DNA of 64,000 bases from a virus (IMGVR_UViG_3300012920_000030:1-64000); one strand, 5' to 3'. Shown: positions 6,509-16,714, counted from the stretch's first letter. Made by a program: numbers and translations. The notes: generated by a model not told the origin, from the letters alone.

Positions 6509-9500
6509 AGTAGAAGAAATCGACTGGCGAGTTACCCACTTCTGGTGGCCTGTCCGAGAAGAACAGATTTTCACTTCTGAAATAGACGGCCGCAATTACG
6601 TGGAACTTAATTTCGGTGCGGCAAGATGGGTTCCGAAGACGTTAACTTCGGCAAAAAAGTGGGCGCTTCGTCATCCAAACGCCGCGGGACTCCGGGAGGG
6701 TGCAGACAGACTCGTGATTGTGAAGTGCAAGTTAAGTCCTACATGGGACGAATTCGTACAGCGAAGGATTGACGAAGGTAAGGAAGTACCAGAAAAAGAA
6801 GAAGGCTCGTATGACCCTCCTTACATAGAAGACCAAACCCCTATCCTTGGCGAAGCAGAAGAAACTAAGGAGGGTTTTCGTGGGGCTATCTTACCTGCCA
6901 ACTTCAACTACGAACTACAAATCAGTCCGTACGACAGTGCTTCTATCTTGCACCTATGGGAACCTCAAATCAAATCACTTGAGGTTTCTATGCTATCACC
7001 AGAAGAAATTCGCCAAATGTCTGTTGTAGAAGTCTTTGAACACGAATCATATACACAGTCCCGCACAGCACCACTACCAATCGAACATGGGGTAATGGAC
7101 CCAAGGATGGGTTCAGCAGAAGACCGTGAAGAATGCTACACATGTGGATTAACAAAAAACACAAACGTACCATTGATGAACTGTCCCGGACACTTTGGTC
7201 ATATTGAACTAGCGGCACCTGTTCCAAACTACTTGTATCTACGTAGTGGTAATTCGTACTTTGGAGGTTTATCTTATCCACTGTCTAGGACAGTTAACAT
7301 GGTCTGCCATCATTGCCATCATATCAGGGCAACAGATGAACAATTAGAAGAAGTCGGATATCACATTGATTACTTGTTTGAGAAAGAACAGAATCAGTTC
7401 GGTTCCGAAACCATTGCTAGTATTACACTTGGACAAGTAAGGAAGAACCACACAAAAGAAGACACCAAGAACAAACTGTATCCATGTCCTCGTTGTGATG
7501 AGTATTCACCAGAAATCAAGTGGAGCCACGCTTATCAAGGATGGCAGGCCACTCCGGGCAAACCAATTTACACAGGGCCAAAGAAACTCGATATGGGTGC
7601 AGTATACACAATCCTAGAAAACATCCCTACGGAACACTACAAGTTCCTAGGCTTCGGAAGTGGAAACAGACCCTCACACATGTATTGGACAGTACTACCA
7701 GTAGCACCTATCCCTATCAGACCGAATTCGTTTACACTTGATGGAAACTTAGATTTGAACGACCTATCGAAACTGTATTCCGCAGTAGTATTCGTAAACA
7801 ACAAAATCATCAAGGCAAGACAACGTAACTATGACGTTGGTGTAATCCAACGATTCCAAAGAGAACTATTCCGTGCATGTACACACGTACTTACTTGCCA
7901 AACATCACAAGTAGGTAGTGGTGGTTCTACTACTATCCGTGATAACCGCGGCCGCAAAAAGATGGTCAACTACAAGGGAATTATGGACCGCCTTTCTGGT
8001 GTTGGACGTGGTAAATCTCGTATGCGTAGGATTGTACAGACAAAGCCAGTAAACAGCGTATCCTATTCTGTTCTTACTCCTAGCCCTGACCTTGATATTG
8101 ACGAAGTAGGAGTTTCTTATTCTACTTGTATGACCATTACAGTAGAAGAAGAGGTTACGGCAGAAAACTACGAACGCCTACAACAAGCAGTCATCAATGG
8201 TAGTCCAAATCTAGATTCCGCGATTGTAAACACGAAAGATTTCAGTCATTATCCCGGTGCAGGATATTTGATTCGCGGAGGATTGACTCGTGATGAAGAC
8301 CCAATGCGCACGCGGTTCACCCTACAAGACCAAGGAATCGACAATGTACTTGCAAAGATGGACTACGAGAACTATCTCGATGAAAACGAAATTCAAATCG
8401 AGGGAATGGACTTTATCGAACAGAAAAAGTTGCGAAACAAGTTTCTTCTTGATTGGAATAGGAAACGAAGGGAAACTATGGTTCAACTGCAAATCGGGGA
8501 CCGCGTAGGTAGGCATCTAATCAAAGGAGATTGGGGATTATTCAACCGTGCGCCTTCCTTGCACCGACAAAGTATCATGGCATTCAAAGTAGTTCCAATG
8601 AAGACCAAGTCTATTGCATTCAACCCAACAATTTGTATTCCTTTCAACGCAGACTACGACGGTGATGCAGGAAAAGTACACTTTGTACAGTCTGCTGAAT
8701 CTATCAAGCAAGCACAAGACATTATGCACCTTGACAAAAACGTGATTCACGGACGGTATGGTAAACTAACCGTCGCTACTGACCAAGATGAAACTAGTGG
8801 TCTTGCTTTGTTGACCATGCCCATTATCAGTCGTGCGGGCGAGTTTAGTTCTGGTGTAGGCTACACGACAGATGAAGCAATCCCATTCTTTGACAAGACA
8901 CGAACAATGAAATTACTTGCTTCTGCATGGTACAGAACAGAAGATGGAGGCATGGACTATCCAACCGAAGTACCAGAACCGGACTACAAACACAGCGATG
9001 GTAAAATGTACTGGACAGGTAGGCTTCTACTTTCAACGCTTATCCCAGATGGAATCAATGCTACATTTAGAGGAAATAACCCAGAAAGAAACTCCGATGG
9101 TAGTATCAAAAGAAAACCAACATCAAAACAACTGTACAACGGAGAGTTCAGGGGTAAAGAAGTCAAAGAAACCGTAGTCATCTTAGATGGTCAAATTATC
9201 CAAGGTACACTCGACAAGACTTCATTCGGTGAAGGTGGGGCTTCCATTGCACCTGCTTTCTTTTACAAATTTGGGTATGAAGAAGGGTTTAGGCAAATGA
9301 AGAAGTTCATCATGCAGTTTACCCGTATGGCATTTGCCGCACATCTTCACGTAGGATACTCGATTGGTACAGGGGACTGTTCATTACTAGATTTCAATGT
9401 ACGAGAGGAAATCAGTAAGCAATACGACTTAGCGGCAAAGAAAATGACGGAGTTCCAATTAGCATACGACGAACGGAGGCTAGAGAAACTACCAGACTTG

Positions 9501-11351
9501 ACATTGCAAGACCGCGCTGAGATTCGTAAGAACCCACTGGACTGGGTCGAAGACCAAATCAAGTCCATTGCATCAGAATTTGAAGGATATGTAACAGACT
9601 ACGTATCAGACCAAGTAGGACCCGCCAATCCTATTCAGATTGCTGTACGAAGTAAAGCACGTGGTAAAGCACTGAATATTCAGCAGATGTCAGCGGCTTA
9701 TGGACAGGTAGCATACGGTGGTAAGCGTCCTATCTTTGGCATCAATAATCGGAGGGTCCTAGCCCATTATCCAGTAAAGGGATACGCCCCAGAACACCCA
9801 CGAAACAAAGGATTCATCGATAACTGCTATGGAACCGGTATGGAACCTGACCAGTTCTGGTTGGCTTCAGCCGCAGGTAGGCGTAGCCTAGCCGAGTCTT
9901 CGCAAGGTGCGATTGCAGATGCAGGGCACTTGGAATATCAATTGAAGCGTGCATTGGAGGATGTAGTAGTTGATGAGAACCAGAATGCTGTTGATGTACG
10001 TGATGGTACTATTGTAAGTTTCAATCTTGGCGGGGATGGTCTTCGGCCTCACCATATTAGAGGCGATGGACACGAGCAGTTGTCGGACAAGGGTAAGTAC
10101 ATCGTTCTCCAACCACTTCTGTTTGATTTCGATTGTAAACACGGCAATAATCTAGCCCAACCCTGTGGTGAATGTGAGAAGTCAATGAATCTTGACACTG
10201 TATTCGCTATGGTCGCACACACGGGAACCTCATGCGATAAACTGATAGAATTCCTAGATGGGCGAGAAATCCTCAAACCTATGGCTAAGAAACTAAGTAA
10301 GCGATATTTGGAATGGTTTGAGGAATCGAAGTGTATACCCGGTGAGGCTATCGGTGCTAACGCCGCCGCTAATATTGGCGAACCAGTAGGACAAGCAGGT
10401 TTGCGTTCATTCCACGGCGGTGGTAAATTCAGTAGTGGTGGTACTGTAAAGGGTATCAAGCGAGTAGTAACTATTTCTGGCGGCGACAATCCAGATGCAT
10501 TTACACTAATCTATCTTAAGCCGGAATTCACTAAGACCGACGCGGAAGCAATCGCTCGATTCTGCGGTGAAGAATACATGGAAAATATCGTTGATTCAGT
10601 AGACTATGGAGAAGACTTCCTCACAGTGGTCGTGGATGGGCAATACATGGATACCATGGGAATTGACCGTGGCTTTACAGAACGACAAATCCGCCGTATC
10701 TTTGGACGTGATTTCCCAATCGAGAAGTCATTAAAAAACGGAGATGAACTAGTAATCAAAGTTCCTGAAGCATCTGCACAAGACCTACTAGTTGCACGTG
10801 ATATGTTACTTTCAATTCGTATTAGTGGTATCGATGGTGCAGAATTCGCTATGGCTGAATTTGATGAAGAACTAGAACTGTGGCGTGTACGTATTCGTGG
10901 ACCTCGTCTTGCAAAGTCTAGTGGACTATGGAAAGATATACATGAACTGCTAGGAGATTTCATCATCCCTTCGATGACTTGGACCTCTGAGTATTGGGTA
11001 GTGTACAAAGAATTAGGATTAGAAGCAATGCTAGACTGTGTTTACGAGCAAATCGATAATCAGATGAACGATGAGTTCGGGGGCAATGGAATGGGCGAAT
11101 ATGACCATCGCTATATCCAAGTCATGGTTGACCGTATCGGCCAGAAAGGATATCCAGTTACACTTACACCTGACCGTGGGTGGGGAGGCGCGCATTCGCA
11201 AAGTTTCCTACATGCATCAGCCGGTGAAGCAATCTTTGACAAGATTTCAGCAGGGGCGATGATGGAACAAAACGACCAACTGCGAGGTATGGTGGAGGCA
11301 GTTACAGTAGGTTCTGTACCCCGTGTTGGTCCAGACTTCAGGCTTGATTAG
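6498..11351 (+). CDS. rpoA: RNA polymerase largest subunit, A' and A'' in one chain
   Basis: 1617 residues, a complete Rpb1/Rpo1-type chain. The order is: N-terminal extension of ~150 residues; clamp zinc site (CYTCG near 212, NCPGHFGHIEL near 228); lid/switch region ending SPDLDIDEVGV; active-site loop NADYDGD at 717-723 with the three Mg-binding Asp (family NADFDGD); funnel; trigger-loop region ending AGHLEYQLKRALEDVVV near 1145; and the A'' hallmark GEAIGANAAANIGEP near 1280 with LRSFHGGG. Most archaea split this gene into rpoA1 and rpoA2; here it is fused. NADYDGD and KVHF (for LH) are divergent, so this is not a recent host copy. A second large subunit is not in the window. Confidence 0.93.
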   Translation: MVDEVEEIDWRVTHFWWPVREEQIFTSEIDGRNYVELNFGAARWVPKTLTSAKKWALRHPNAAGLREGADRLVIVKCKLSPTWDEFVQRRIDEGKEVPEKEEGSYDPPYIEDQTPILGEAEETKEGFRGAILPANFNYELQISPYDSASILHLWEPQIKSLEVSMLSPEEIRQMSVVEVFEHESYTQSRTAPLPIEHGVMDPRMGSAEDREECYTCGLTKNTNVPLMNCPGHFGHIELAAPVPNYLYLRSGNSYFGGLSYPLSRTVNMVCHHCHHIRATDEQLEEVGYHIDYLFEKEQNQFGSETIASITLGQVRKNHTKEDTKNKLYPCPRCDEYSPEIKWSHAYQGWQATPGKPIYTGPKKLDMGAVYTILENIPTEHYKFLGFGSGNRPSHMYWTVLPVAPIPIRPNSFTLDGNLDLNDLSKLYSAVVFVNNKIIKARQRNYDVGVIQRFQRELFRACTHVLTCQTSQVGSGGSTTIRDNRGRKKMVNYKGIMDRLSGVGRGKSRMRRIVQTKPVNSVSYSVLTPSPDLDIDEVGVSYSTCMTITVEEEVTAENYERLQQAVINGSPNLDSAIVNTKDFSHYPGAGYLIRGGLTRDEDPMRTRFTLQDQGIDNVLAKMDYENYLDENEIQIEGMDFIEQKKLRNKFLLDWNRKRRETMVQLQIGDRVGRHLIKGDWGLFNRAPSLHRQSIMAFKVVPMKTKSIAFNPTICIPFNADYDGDAGKVHFVQSAESIKQAQDIMHLDKNVIHGRYGKLTVATDQDETSGLALLTMPIISRAGEFSSGVGYTTDEAIPFFDKTRTMKLLASAWYRTEDGGMDYPTEVPEPDYKHSDGKMYWTGRLLLSTLIPDGINATFRGNNPERNSDGSIKRKPTSKQLYNGEFRGKEVKETVVILDGQIIQGTLDKTSFGEGGASIAPAFFYKFGYEEGFRQMKKFIMQFTRMAFAAHLHVGYSIGTGDCSLLDFNVREEISKQYDLAAKKMTEFQLAYDERRLEKLPDLTLQDRAEIRKNPLDWVEDQIKSIASEFEGYVTDYVSDQVGPANPIQIAVRSKARGKALNIQQMSAAYGQVAYGGKRPIFGINNRRVLAHYPVKGYAPEHPRNKGFIDNCYGTGMEPDQFWLASAAGRRSLAESSQGAIADAGHLEYQLKRALEDVVVDENQNAVDVRDGTIVSFNLGGDGLRPHHIRGDGHEQLSDKGKYIVLQPLLFDFDCKHGNNLAQPCGECEKSMNLDTVFAMVAHTGTSCDKLIEFLDGREILKPMAKKLSKRYLEWFEESKCIPGEAIGANAAANIGEPVGQAGLRSFHGGGKFSSGGTVKGIKRVVTISGGDNPDAFTLIYLKPEFTKTDAEAIARFCGEEYMENIVDSVDYGEDFLTVVVDGQYMDTMGIDRGFTERQIRRIFGRDFPIEKSLKNGDELVIKVPEASAQDLLVARDMLLSIRISGIDGAEFAMAEFDEELELWRVRIRGPRLAKSSGLWKDIHELLGDFIIPSMTWTSEYWVVYKELGLEAMLDCVYEQIDNQMNDEFGGNGMGEYDHRYIQVMVDRIGQKGYPVTLTPDRGWGGAHSQSFLHASAGEAIFDKISAGAMMEQNDQLRGMVEAVTVGSVPRVGPDFRLD

Positions 11352-11506
11352 TATGAAATTATATTCTTTTAATCGCGGCGCAGTGTGTGTCCCTTGAAAT
11401 TATGTAAAAGGGACAGGGTAAATTAGAACCCACTTCGACATACTGCGAGCCCGAGCGTAAGCAATGTAGAAGAACTTTCTTTGAGTTTTCTTTTTCTTTC
11501 TAAATT
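11352..11506. terminator. Convergent terminator region after rpoA
   Basis: GTCCCTT (11389-11395) pairs with AAGGGAC (11408-11414). A pyrimidine tract rich in T (about 11477-11503) follows in the rpoA direction and fits archaeal termination. The leftward polB transcript ends in the same spacer. Confidence 0.5.
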
Positions 11507-11641
11507 CTACGGAAAGAAGGTTCCATAACAAAAACCAATGTTCTTTTCGGGTTCAATTACGAATGGCTTTAGCCCAGACCCCTCTGTGATTAGGAGGGGA
11601 GTTATCGGGTACTGGATTCCCATAATGAGGTAATCAAACAA
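11507..11641 (-). pseudogene. Partial copy of the 48708-49322 structural gene
   Basis: A 44-codon minus-strand frame starts at TTG 11641, inside the end of polB. It reads FDYLIMGIQYPITPLLITE, close to FYYLLMGIQYPVTPLLITE of the 205-residue protein encoded at 48708-49322. After a gap of about 25 residues it also matches VIEPEK. Most base differences fall at third codon positions. It lacks the N-terminal half and has no good ribosome binding site. It may be a relic or a small expressed variant. Confidence 0.7.
11579..11599. other. Small hairpin in the partial gene copy
   Basis: CCCCTC pairs with GAGGGG around a 9-base loop. It lies 35 bases after the polB stop on the minus strand, and may help end or stabilise that mRNA. 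Confidence 0.35.
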
Positions 11642-14300
11642 CTAGGAAGTCCTCAAGTCGGTAGAACTTACGTTTCGGATTCTTCAATACATCCGTGTCC
11701 CATCCCAACGGCTTGAATAGATTACGAATAGGCATCACAAGTGTAGCATCGGCAATCAAATTCCAATCAAGTTCGTAGTCTGCAATCTGCGAGTCATCTC
11801 GGAATACAACATACCCACCTTCAGGGATATTCGTAGGGCCATCCTTAACCCTCGTATAGAAGTAGTATTCACCTACACCAATAGGAGGTTCACCATCAAC
11901 AGCAATATGCTCATCAAACCACACAACACCCTTCTTGTCAGACGCAAGAACGACATAGTTCTCAACGGGCTTAGTCAGTCGAGTACGACGGTAGAATTGT
12001 TCAACGTCTAGTCGCCCATTACGAGCGTCGTCAATGACCTTGGTGTAGTGAGCATAGACTTCTTGTTCGCTCTTGTTCTCATCAAAAATAAGTGTAAAGA
12101 AATTCATTTGCTCTTGCTTGGTAATAGGTGCGGAGTTACCACGTCGGTATTCGTAGCCCATAATTTTCTGACGCTGTGCAAAAGGTACATCGTCGTCCAA
12201 CCAACCATGCTTGTCAGTCCACTTCTTACGACCTGCATACTTCTTCTTCACATCAGCAAACATCATCTTGTCCAGAATCATTTCAAGTTCTGCAACGATG
12301 TACTCAGAATCATGCTCTAGTTGCAGTAGCATAGTGATTTCATCAGCGAGTTTGGTAGCGGCTTCAAGATGCTGTTCAGGGGTGAAGTTTTCAGGGCCCT
12401 TGACATAAATCGAGTCAGTATCGCCATACAATACAGTGTAACCTTCATCTTCTGCATACTTCTTTGCAAACTCTAGGGCTTCACGACCGAACTTGGTAAT
12501 GGAACCACCGACAGCACGATTACCCCATCCGTTTACCTTAGATGCCGTAGCACCGTATACCGAGTTGACAATAATCTTGGTATTCAGTTCATCCATACCG
12601 TACCGCTTGGCTAGAGCATCATCGCCTGCGGCGATTGCTTCTTTCTGAAGACGCTTGTACTCAGCGCGAGATTCTAGTAGTTCCCCTACAATTTCCCTTA
12701 GCGTATTCTTCTCGCCCTTACGGAAATAGACAGGAATAGCATCGTCCCCTTTCTGTTCAGGTGGGTATTCACCCTCAAAGTAATCACAGTCTGGTTCCTC
12801 CCATTGCATGTTCTCATAGCCAATGTCTGCGGTCATTACAGCAGAAGGATACAATGACTTGAAGTCAATCAAATAGACCCATTCCCAGACACCTTTTTGG
12901 GGATTCAGAACCCACGCGCCGGGGATTTTCTCCATGTCCTCCATGTTCTTACGCTCCGCCTTAGAAGGCCCAGAACGCTGAATGAAGTCGGCCTTACGCT
13001 GACCCATGACCGAGAACAGTTTGGAAGTGTAGAAAATATCTGACCAAGGTACACACTGTTTGACCTGCAAACGATGGAATCCTTCAATGATAGCCCAACG
13101 GTCATCGAGAATCTTCATCAGTTCAACGTCGCGAAGACAGTAGTAAACATACTTGTCCCATTCTTCATGGTAGTCCTCGTTGAAGAAGTCAGGTTTCCAT
13201 TTGGCTTTACCACCTACTTCATCGCCCAATGCATCCTTAGTTACATTGTCAAGCGCACGAGAAGGAAGATTGTTGCTTGTAGTCGCGTGGTGTTTCTTCT
13301 CAGCCGCCCACATCAAGTCCATGACATTCACACCATCCCAAGGTTGGGTATGCATGTATGGTTGTGATTCGCGACCTTCAATCAGATAGAAGTTGTAGTC
13401 CCCGATACCATCGCCATCTTGATTGCGACTGTTTGGCGCACGAACATTACCAACCGGACTAAGACGAGCAGTGTCTAGCCCATTACTGTCAATACGGAAG
13501 TACAATTGAGGCAGGTCATATCCATGACCGTTCCATGCAGTAATCAAGTCGTAGCCGATATCCTCCATGTGTGTAAGCCAAGCATCAAGCATAGCACGTT
13601 CTGTTGAGAAGTGATGCAATACAACATCAGACCCAATATCGTTCATCATACCATAAGGAGCAACAACACCATCAATGAATGAAGGATGGAACCCAAAGGC
13701 ATGAAGAATATTCGTGTAGGAATCCATACAGACGATGAGCGTGATTTCCTGTTCACGGAACCCCTTACTGTTGGTAAACTCATTTGCACGACAAGCCTCG
13801 ATATCCAGATAGCAAATACGGGGCATCTTTTCAGAAACATCGAATGCATTGTCAATACAGAAACGCTGTGCTAGTTTCACATCGCCATTGAATGTAGGCG
13901 TAATACGGTTCATCAATCGACCCATTACATACTGATTAGGAACATCAATACGAATCAAGCCTTGTCTGTCTGGGCCTTCGCCATCACGAACAAAGTTTGG
14001 TCGTTCCATGTACTTACCGCAAATGTTGAGCAATCTGTCAATGTCAATCTGTTCAGTTTCTAGCGACCAACCACCCTCGTATTCATCATACATTCTTTCG
14101 TTGATGTTGTTGGGGTCAAACCAAATGGATTGCTTGACGAAAACCTCCGCAGGGGAATATCCCCATGACCCATCCTCTTGAAGGTAAAGAGCATCGCCGT
14201 TAGCATCCCTGTCCTTGACGACAACACGAGAATTGTCTGTCTTGATGTTCCTATCGCCAATGCGATAAGACGTAGGCTTTGCAGGGGTAATCACGGCCAT
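11634..14300 (-). CDS. polB: Family B DNA polymerase
   Basis: 888 residues with all exonuclease and polymerase motifs. Exo I is CYLDIEA near 165, Exo II WNGHGYDLPQ, Exo III YYCLRDVEL; Pol A is DFKSLYPSAV near 479, Pol B KIIVNSVYGA near 578, Pol C YGDTDSIYV near 626. It should be the replicative polymerase with proofreading. ATG 14300 is chosen for the GAGGTG upstream; a GTG at 14315 is possible. It is the last gene of a leftward run that includes TFB, fits a cell-type rather than obviously protein-primed PolB, and is intact. Confidence 0.95.
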   Translation of the reverse strand: MAVITPAKPTSYRIGDRNIKTDNSRVVVKDRDANGDALYLQEDGSWGYSPAEVFVKQSIWFDPNNINERMYDEYEGGWSLETEQIDIDRLLNICGKYMERPNFVRDGEGPDRQGLIRIDVPNQYVMGRLMNRITPTFNGDVKLAQRFCIDNAFDVSEKMPRICYLDIEACRANEFTNSKGFREQEITLIVCMDSYTNILHAFGFHPSFIDGVVAPYGMMNDIGSDVVLHHFSTERAMLDAWLTHMEDIGYDLITAWNGHGYDLPQLYFRIDSNGLDTARLSPVGNVRAPNSRNQDGDGIGDYNFYLIEGRESQPYMHTQPWDGVNVMDLMWAAEKKHHATTSNNLPSRALDNVTKDALGDEVGGKAKWKPDFFNEDYHEEWDKYVYYCLRDVELMKILDDRWAIIEGFHRLQVKQCVPWSDIFYTSKLFSVMGQRKADFIQRSGPSKAERKNMEDMEKIPGAWVLNPQKGVWEWVYLIDFKSLYPSAVMTADIGYENMQWEEPDCDYFEGEYPPEQKGDDAIPVYFRKGEKNTLREIVGELLESRAEYKRLQKEAIAAGDDALAKRYGMDELNTKIIVNSVYGATASKVNGWGNRAVGGSITKFGREALEFAKKYAEDEGYTVLYGDTDSIYVKGPENFTPEQHLEAATKLADEITMLLQLEHDSEYIVAELEMILDKMMFADVKKKYAGRKKWTDKHGWLDDDVPFAQRQKIMGYEYRRGNSAPITKQEQMNFFTLIFDENKSEQEVYAHYTKVIDDARNGRLDVEQFYRRTRLTKPVENYVVLASDKKGVVWFDEHIAVDGEPPIGVGEYYFYTRVKDGPTNIPEGGYVVFRDDSQIADYELDWNLIADATLVMPIRNLFKPLGWDTDVLKNPKRKFYRLEDFLVV

Positions 14301-14311
14301 TTTTTCGCACC

Positions 14312-14506
14312 TCACTTCTTACGGCCTATCGCCTTCCAGAAGTCGGGCAAAACCGCCTTAAAGTGATTTCGGAAAAATTCCTGATATTCTTCATCACCTT
14401 CTTCTATCGCCTTGAGCAATTTCTCAATTCGGTCTGCTAGATACCATGCGTTGTTACGCATGTATGTGAACCACCATTCCGAATCTTGTTCTGGAAGATA
14501 CTTCAC
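14312..14506 (-). CDS. Unknown 64-residue protein
   Basis: A small helical, charged protein, not recognised (EWWFTYMRNNAWYLADRIEKL). The GTG start at 14506 overlaps the TFB stop and has GGAGGAATACAT upstream. Its place between TFB and PolB suggests co-expression with the replication and transcription genes. Confidence 0.65.
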   Translation of the reverse strand: MKYLPEQDSEWWFTYMRNNAWYLADRIEKLLKAIEEGDEEYQEFFRNHFKAVLPDFWKAIGRKK

Positions 14507-15426
14507 ATGTATTCCTCCATGTTGATTTTTAACGCGGAGGCTAACTCCTTGTATCGGTTACGGATTGTAACTTCTGTTACTCCGGACACATCTGCGATAT
14601 CGCGCTGTGTCCTACGTTGTCCACCCTTCATTGCAGAAATGTAAATCAATGCCGCGGCAAGACCCGTTGGCCCACGACCACTATCAAGTTCCATTACTTT
14701 GATTTCATTGAACATTTCAACAGCACTGTTTTCGATTTCAGAATTGAGGCCAAGTTTGGAACAGAACTGTCCAATGAACTGACTCGCTTCTTTGGGCGCA
14801 GTACGGATACGAAGTTTGAGTTTCACTTGTCGAATCGTACGCCCAAGTTCCTTCTTACCCATACGTAGCCTGTAACTTACATCAGAAATAGGACGGGGTA
14901 CACCTGCAAGTTCACAGGAAATGTACAAACAAGCGGCGGCAACACCGGGGATACTGCGTCCGCGAATGATGTTAGCCTCAAGAGCCCGACGATAGATAAG
15001 CGCCGCCTCACTTTGAATGCTCTTAGGCAATTCTAGCCTTGCACCCATAGCGGCCATTTCTTGCATTGCATTTTGCAGATTACGTTCACGGGAGTTTGAC
15101 GACCTTGCACGCGATTGCCATTTACGCATACGGTGTAGTTGACTGCGAGTAGCACTACTTAGTGCCTTACCGGAGTAGTCTTTGTTCTGCCAGTCAATAT
15201 CGGTGGACAGGCCTTTGTCATGAAGCAACAAATTGGTAGGGGCGCCAGTGCGTGCCTTTCCTTCGTCTTCAGGACCATAGACATTCCATTCGGCACCTTG
15301 GTCAATTACGTTTTCTTCTAGAACTAGGCCACATGAATTACAAACAACTTCTCCACGAGTATTGTCTGTTTCTAAGTCCCTAGAACCGCATTCCGTACAT
15401 TTTACAATTCTTCTTTCGTCTTCCAT
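14503..15426 (-). CDS. tfb: Transcription initiation factor B (TFB)
   Basis: 307 residues, a normal TFB length. The N-terminal zinc ribbon has Cys 10, 13, 29 and 32 (KCTECGS, VVCNSCGL). The B-finger/linker comes next (NVIDQGAEWN, VYGPEDEGKAR), then two cyclin-like repeats with AAACLYISCELAGVPR and AAALIYISAM. The end has the helix-turn-helix RDIADVSGVTEVTIRNRYKEL. It recruits RNA polymerase to TATA/TBP. ATG 15426 is preferred; a frame to 15549 would add 41 residues before the ribbon. No TBP gene is seen, so host TBP is presumably used. Confidence 0.95.
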   Translation of the reverse strand: MEDERRIVKCTECGSRDLETDNTRGEVVCNSCGLVLEENVIDQGAEWNVYGPEDEGKARTGAPTNLLLHDKGLSTDIDWQNKDYSGKALSSATRSQLHRMRKWQSRARSSNSRERNLQNAMQEMAAMGARLELPKSIQSEAALIYRRALEANIIRGRSIPGVAAACLYISCELAGVPRPISDVSYRLRMGKKELGRTIRQVKLKLRIRTAPKEASQFIGQFCSKLGLNSEIENSAVEMFNEIKVMELDSGRGPTGLAAALIYISAMKGGQRRTQRDIADVSGVTEVTIRNRYKELASALKINMEEYM

Positions 15427-15431
15427 GATAT

Positions 15432-16247
15432 TCACTTCACTTGTATTTGTCCATCCTTGTAGTAATTGATTTCCCCGAGTCCGTATAAAGCCTTGACGGG
15501 GGGATGGATTATTTTGGTAACGCTTCTGTTCCCTTGGATTTCTGTCCAATTGAATCCCATTGATTCGGCCAATTCGCGAATCGTGAATCGCTTAGTGGGC
15601 ATTGCTACAATTGCACGTGCAAAACGTTGGACTTCAGATACAGGGACTTTGAAATGACCTGCACTCTCGCCTTCTTTGTTCATCGATTCGCATAGAACGT
15701 TGTTTCCACTGATTCTAGCGCGAACTTCTGCGGCCAATAATACCGGGTGTTGCGATACCTGTGAAACACCATTGGTGTTCGGTAATACAATAGTAGGTTC
15801 TTCTGGGACGCTGATTACAGAAGCAATCAATTCATTCTTCTTGCAACCGGAGAAGCAACCAATCCGCCCGTTATCGGGGTTAGCATAGAAATGGTCGCCT
15901 GTGTCATCCCACACTTCACCAACGGCTTCTCCTTTGGATTTGCATGAAGGACAACGACCATGGTAATAGCCATCGTCGTTGGGTCCACGCAATTCTTCGA
16001 CAGTGCGTTGCATATCTGCTACACTAAACGCACCGGTCTTCGTAGTAAACGTTTGAAGCATTTCACCCGGCGGAATTTTGCCGAGATTGTAGTAGTCAAG
16101 AATGGCTTGAAGTCGCTTGCGACCACCGGGGCCATGAAACCAGACCTTACCTTGCTTAATGGGAAGGTTGTGCAACTTCATGGAATCTTGATTCCCTAGA
16201 CCTTCGGTTAACTTGGCGTAAAGCGGAATCTCAACCCCCCATTGCAT
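15432..16247 (-). CDS. Zinc-ribbon protein, primase-type zinc site
   Basis: 272 residues. A zinc site, GRCPSCKSKG then GRIGCFSGC (near 105-140), has the spacing and aromatic filling of primase-type (CHC2-like) ribbons. The C-terminal part looks like a winged helix (FTIRELAESMGFNW). No Toprim domain is present, so it may be a primase accessory or a replication initiator (inference). The ATG at 16247 has a TATA box 29 bases upstream and is probably leaderless. Confidence 0.6.
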   Translation of the reverse strand: MQWGVEIPLYAKLTEGLGNQDSMKLHNLPIKQGKVWFHGPGGRKRLQAILDYYNLGKIPPGEMLQTFTTKTGAFSVADMQRTVEELRGPNDDGYYHGRCPSCKSKGEAVGEVWDDTGDHFYANPDNGRIGCFSGCKKNELIASVISVPEEPTIVLPNTNGVSQVSQHPVLLAAEVRARISGNNVLCESMNKEGESAGHFKVPVSEVQRFARAIVAMPTKRFTIRELAESMGFNWTEIQGNRSVTKIIHPPVKALYGLGEINYYKDGQIQVK

Positions 16248-16269
16248 GAAGGGCAACGATAAGCGACAG

Positions 16270-16280
16270 TACTTATAGTT
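16270..16280 (-). promoter_or_regulatory. TATA box for the TFB/PolB transcript
   Basis: AACTATAAGTA on the minus strand lies 25-33 bases before ATG 16247, with no ribosome binding site at that ATG. It probably drives a leaderless mRNA carrying the zinc protein, TFB, the small protein and PolB. Confidence 0.5.
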
Positions 16281-16294
16281 GGCGATGGCCTTAT

Positions 16295-16714
16295 TTACTG
16301 GTCTTCACCAGAAGATGCTTTTTCCGTGCTTTTCACCATGTCGGCTACTCCCTTGACAGGAGCAGTAACAACACGAGAAGCAGTATCAACGACACCGGCA
16401 ATTCCCTGAAGTCCTTTCTTGACGATTCCTTTTCGGTCAGTTTCTTCGTCATTCTTTTCATCACGAAGATAGTCAGGGACGGCTTTACTGAAAATTTGCA
16501 TCACAATCATCCATGCTTGAGAATCAGTAATTTCGGTAGCGTGCAACCGAAGAACTTCTTCTTTTACTGGGTTAAGGAACGCTTGATAATTGACGGTAGC
16601 AAGCCCCTTCTCGCAAGAGGAAACCCATTCTTCTTCGATGCTAACGACTTCGCTAGCAAACTTTCGCAATGACCCGCAGGGTCGGCCTTCATAGGTAAAG
16701 TGCAGATTACTCAT
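16295..16714 (-). CDS. Unknown 139-residue protein
   Basis: Not recognised. The N-terminal ~90 residues look globular. The C-terminus (GIVKKGLQGIAGVVDTASRV) is Gly/Val/Ala-rich and amphipathic, followed by a charged tail. It may touch membranes, but no full membrane helix is clear. Its start overlaps the end of the 16707-17171 gene. Confidence 0.6.
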   Translation of the reverse strand: MSNLHFTYEGRPCGSLRKFASEVVSIEEEWVSSCEKGLATVNYQAFLNPVKEEVLRLHATEITDSQAWMIVMQIFSKAVPDYLRDEKNDEETDRKGIVKKGLQGIAGVVDTASRVVTAPVKGVADMVKSTEKASSGEDQ

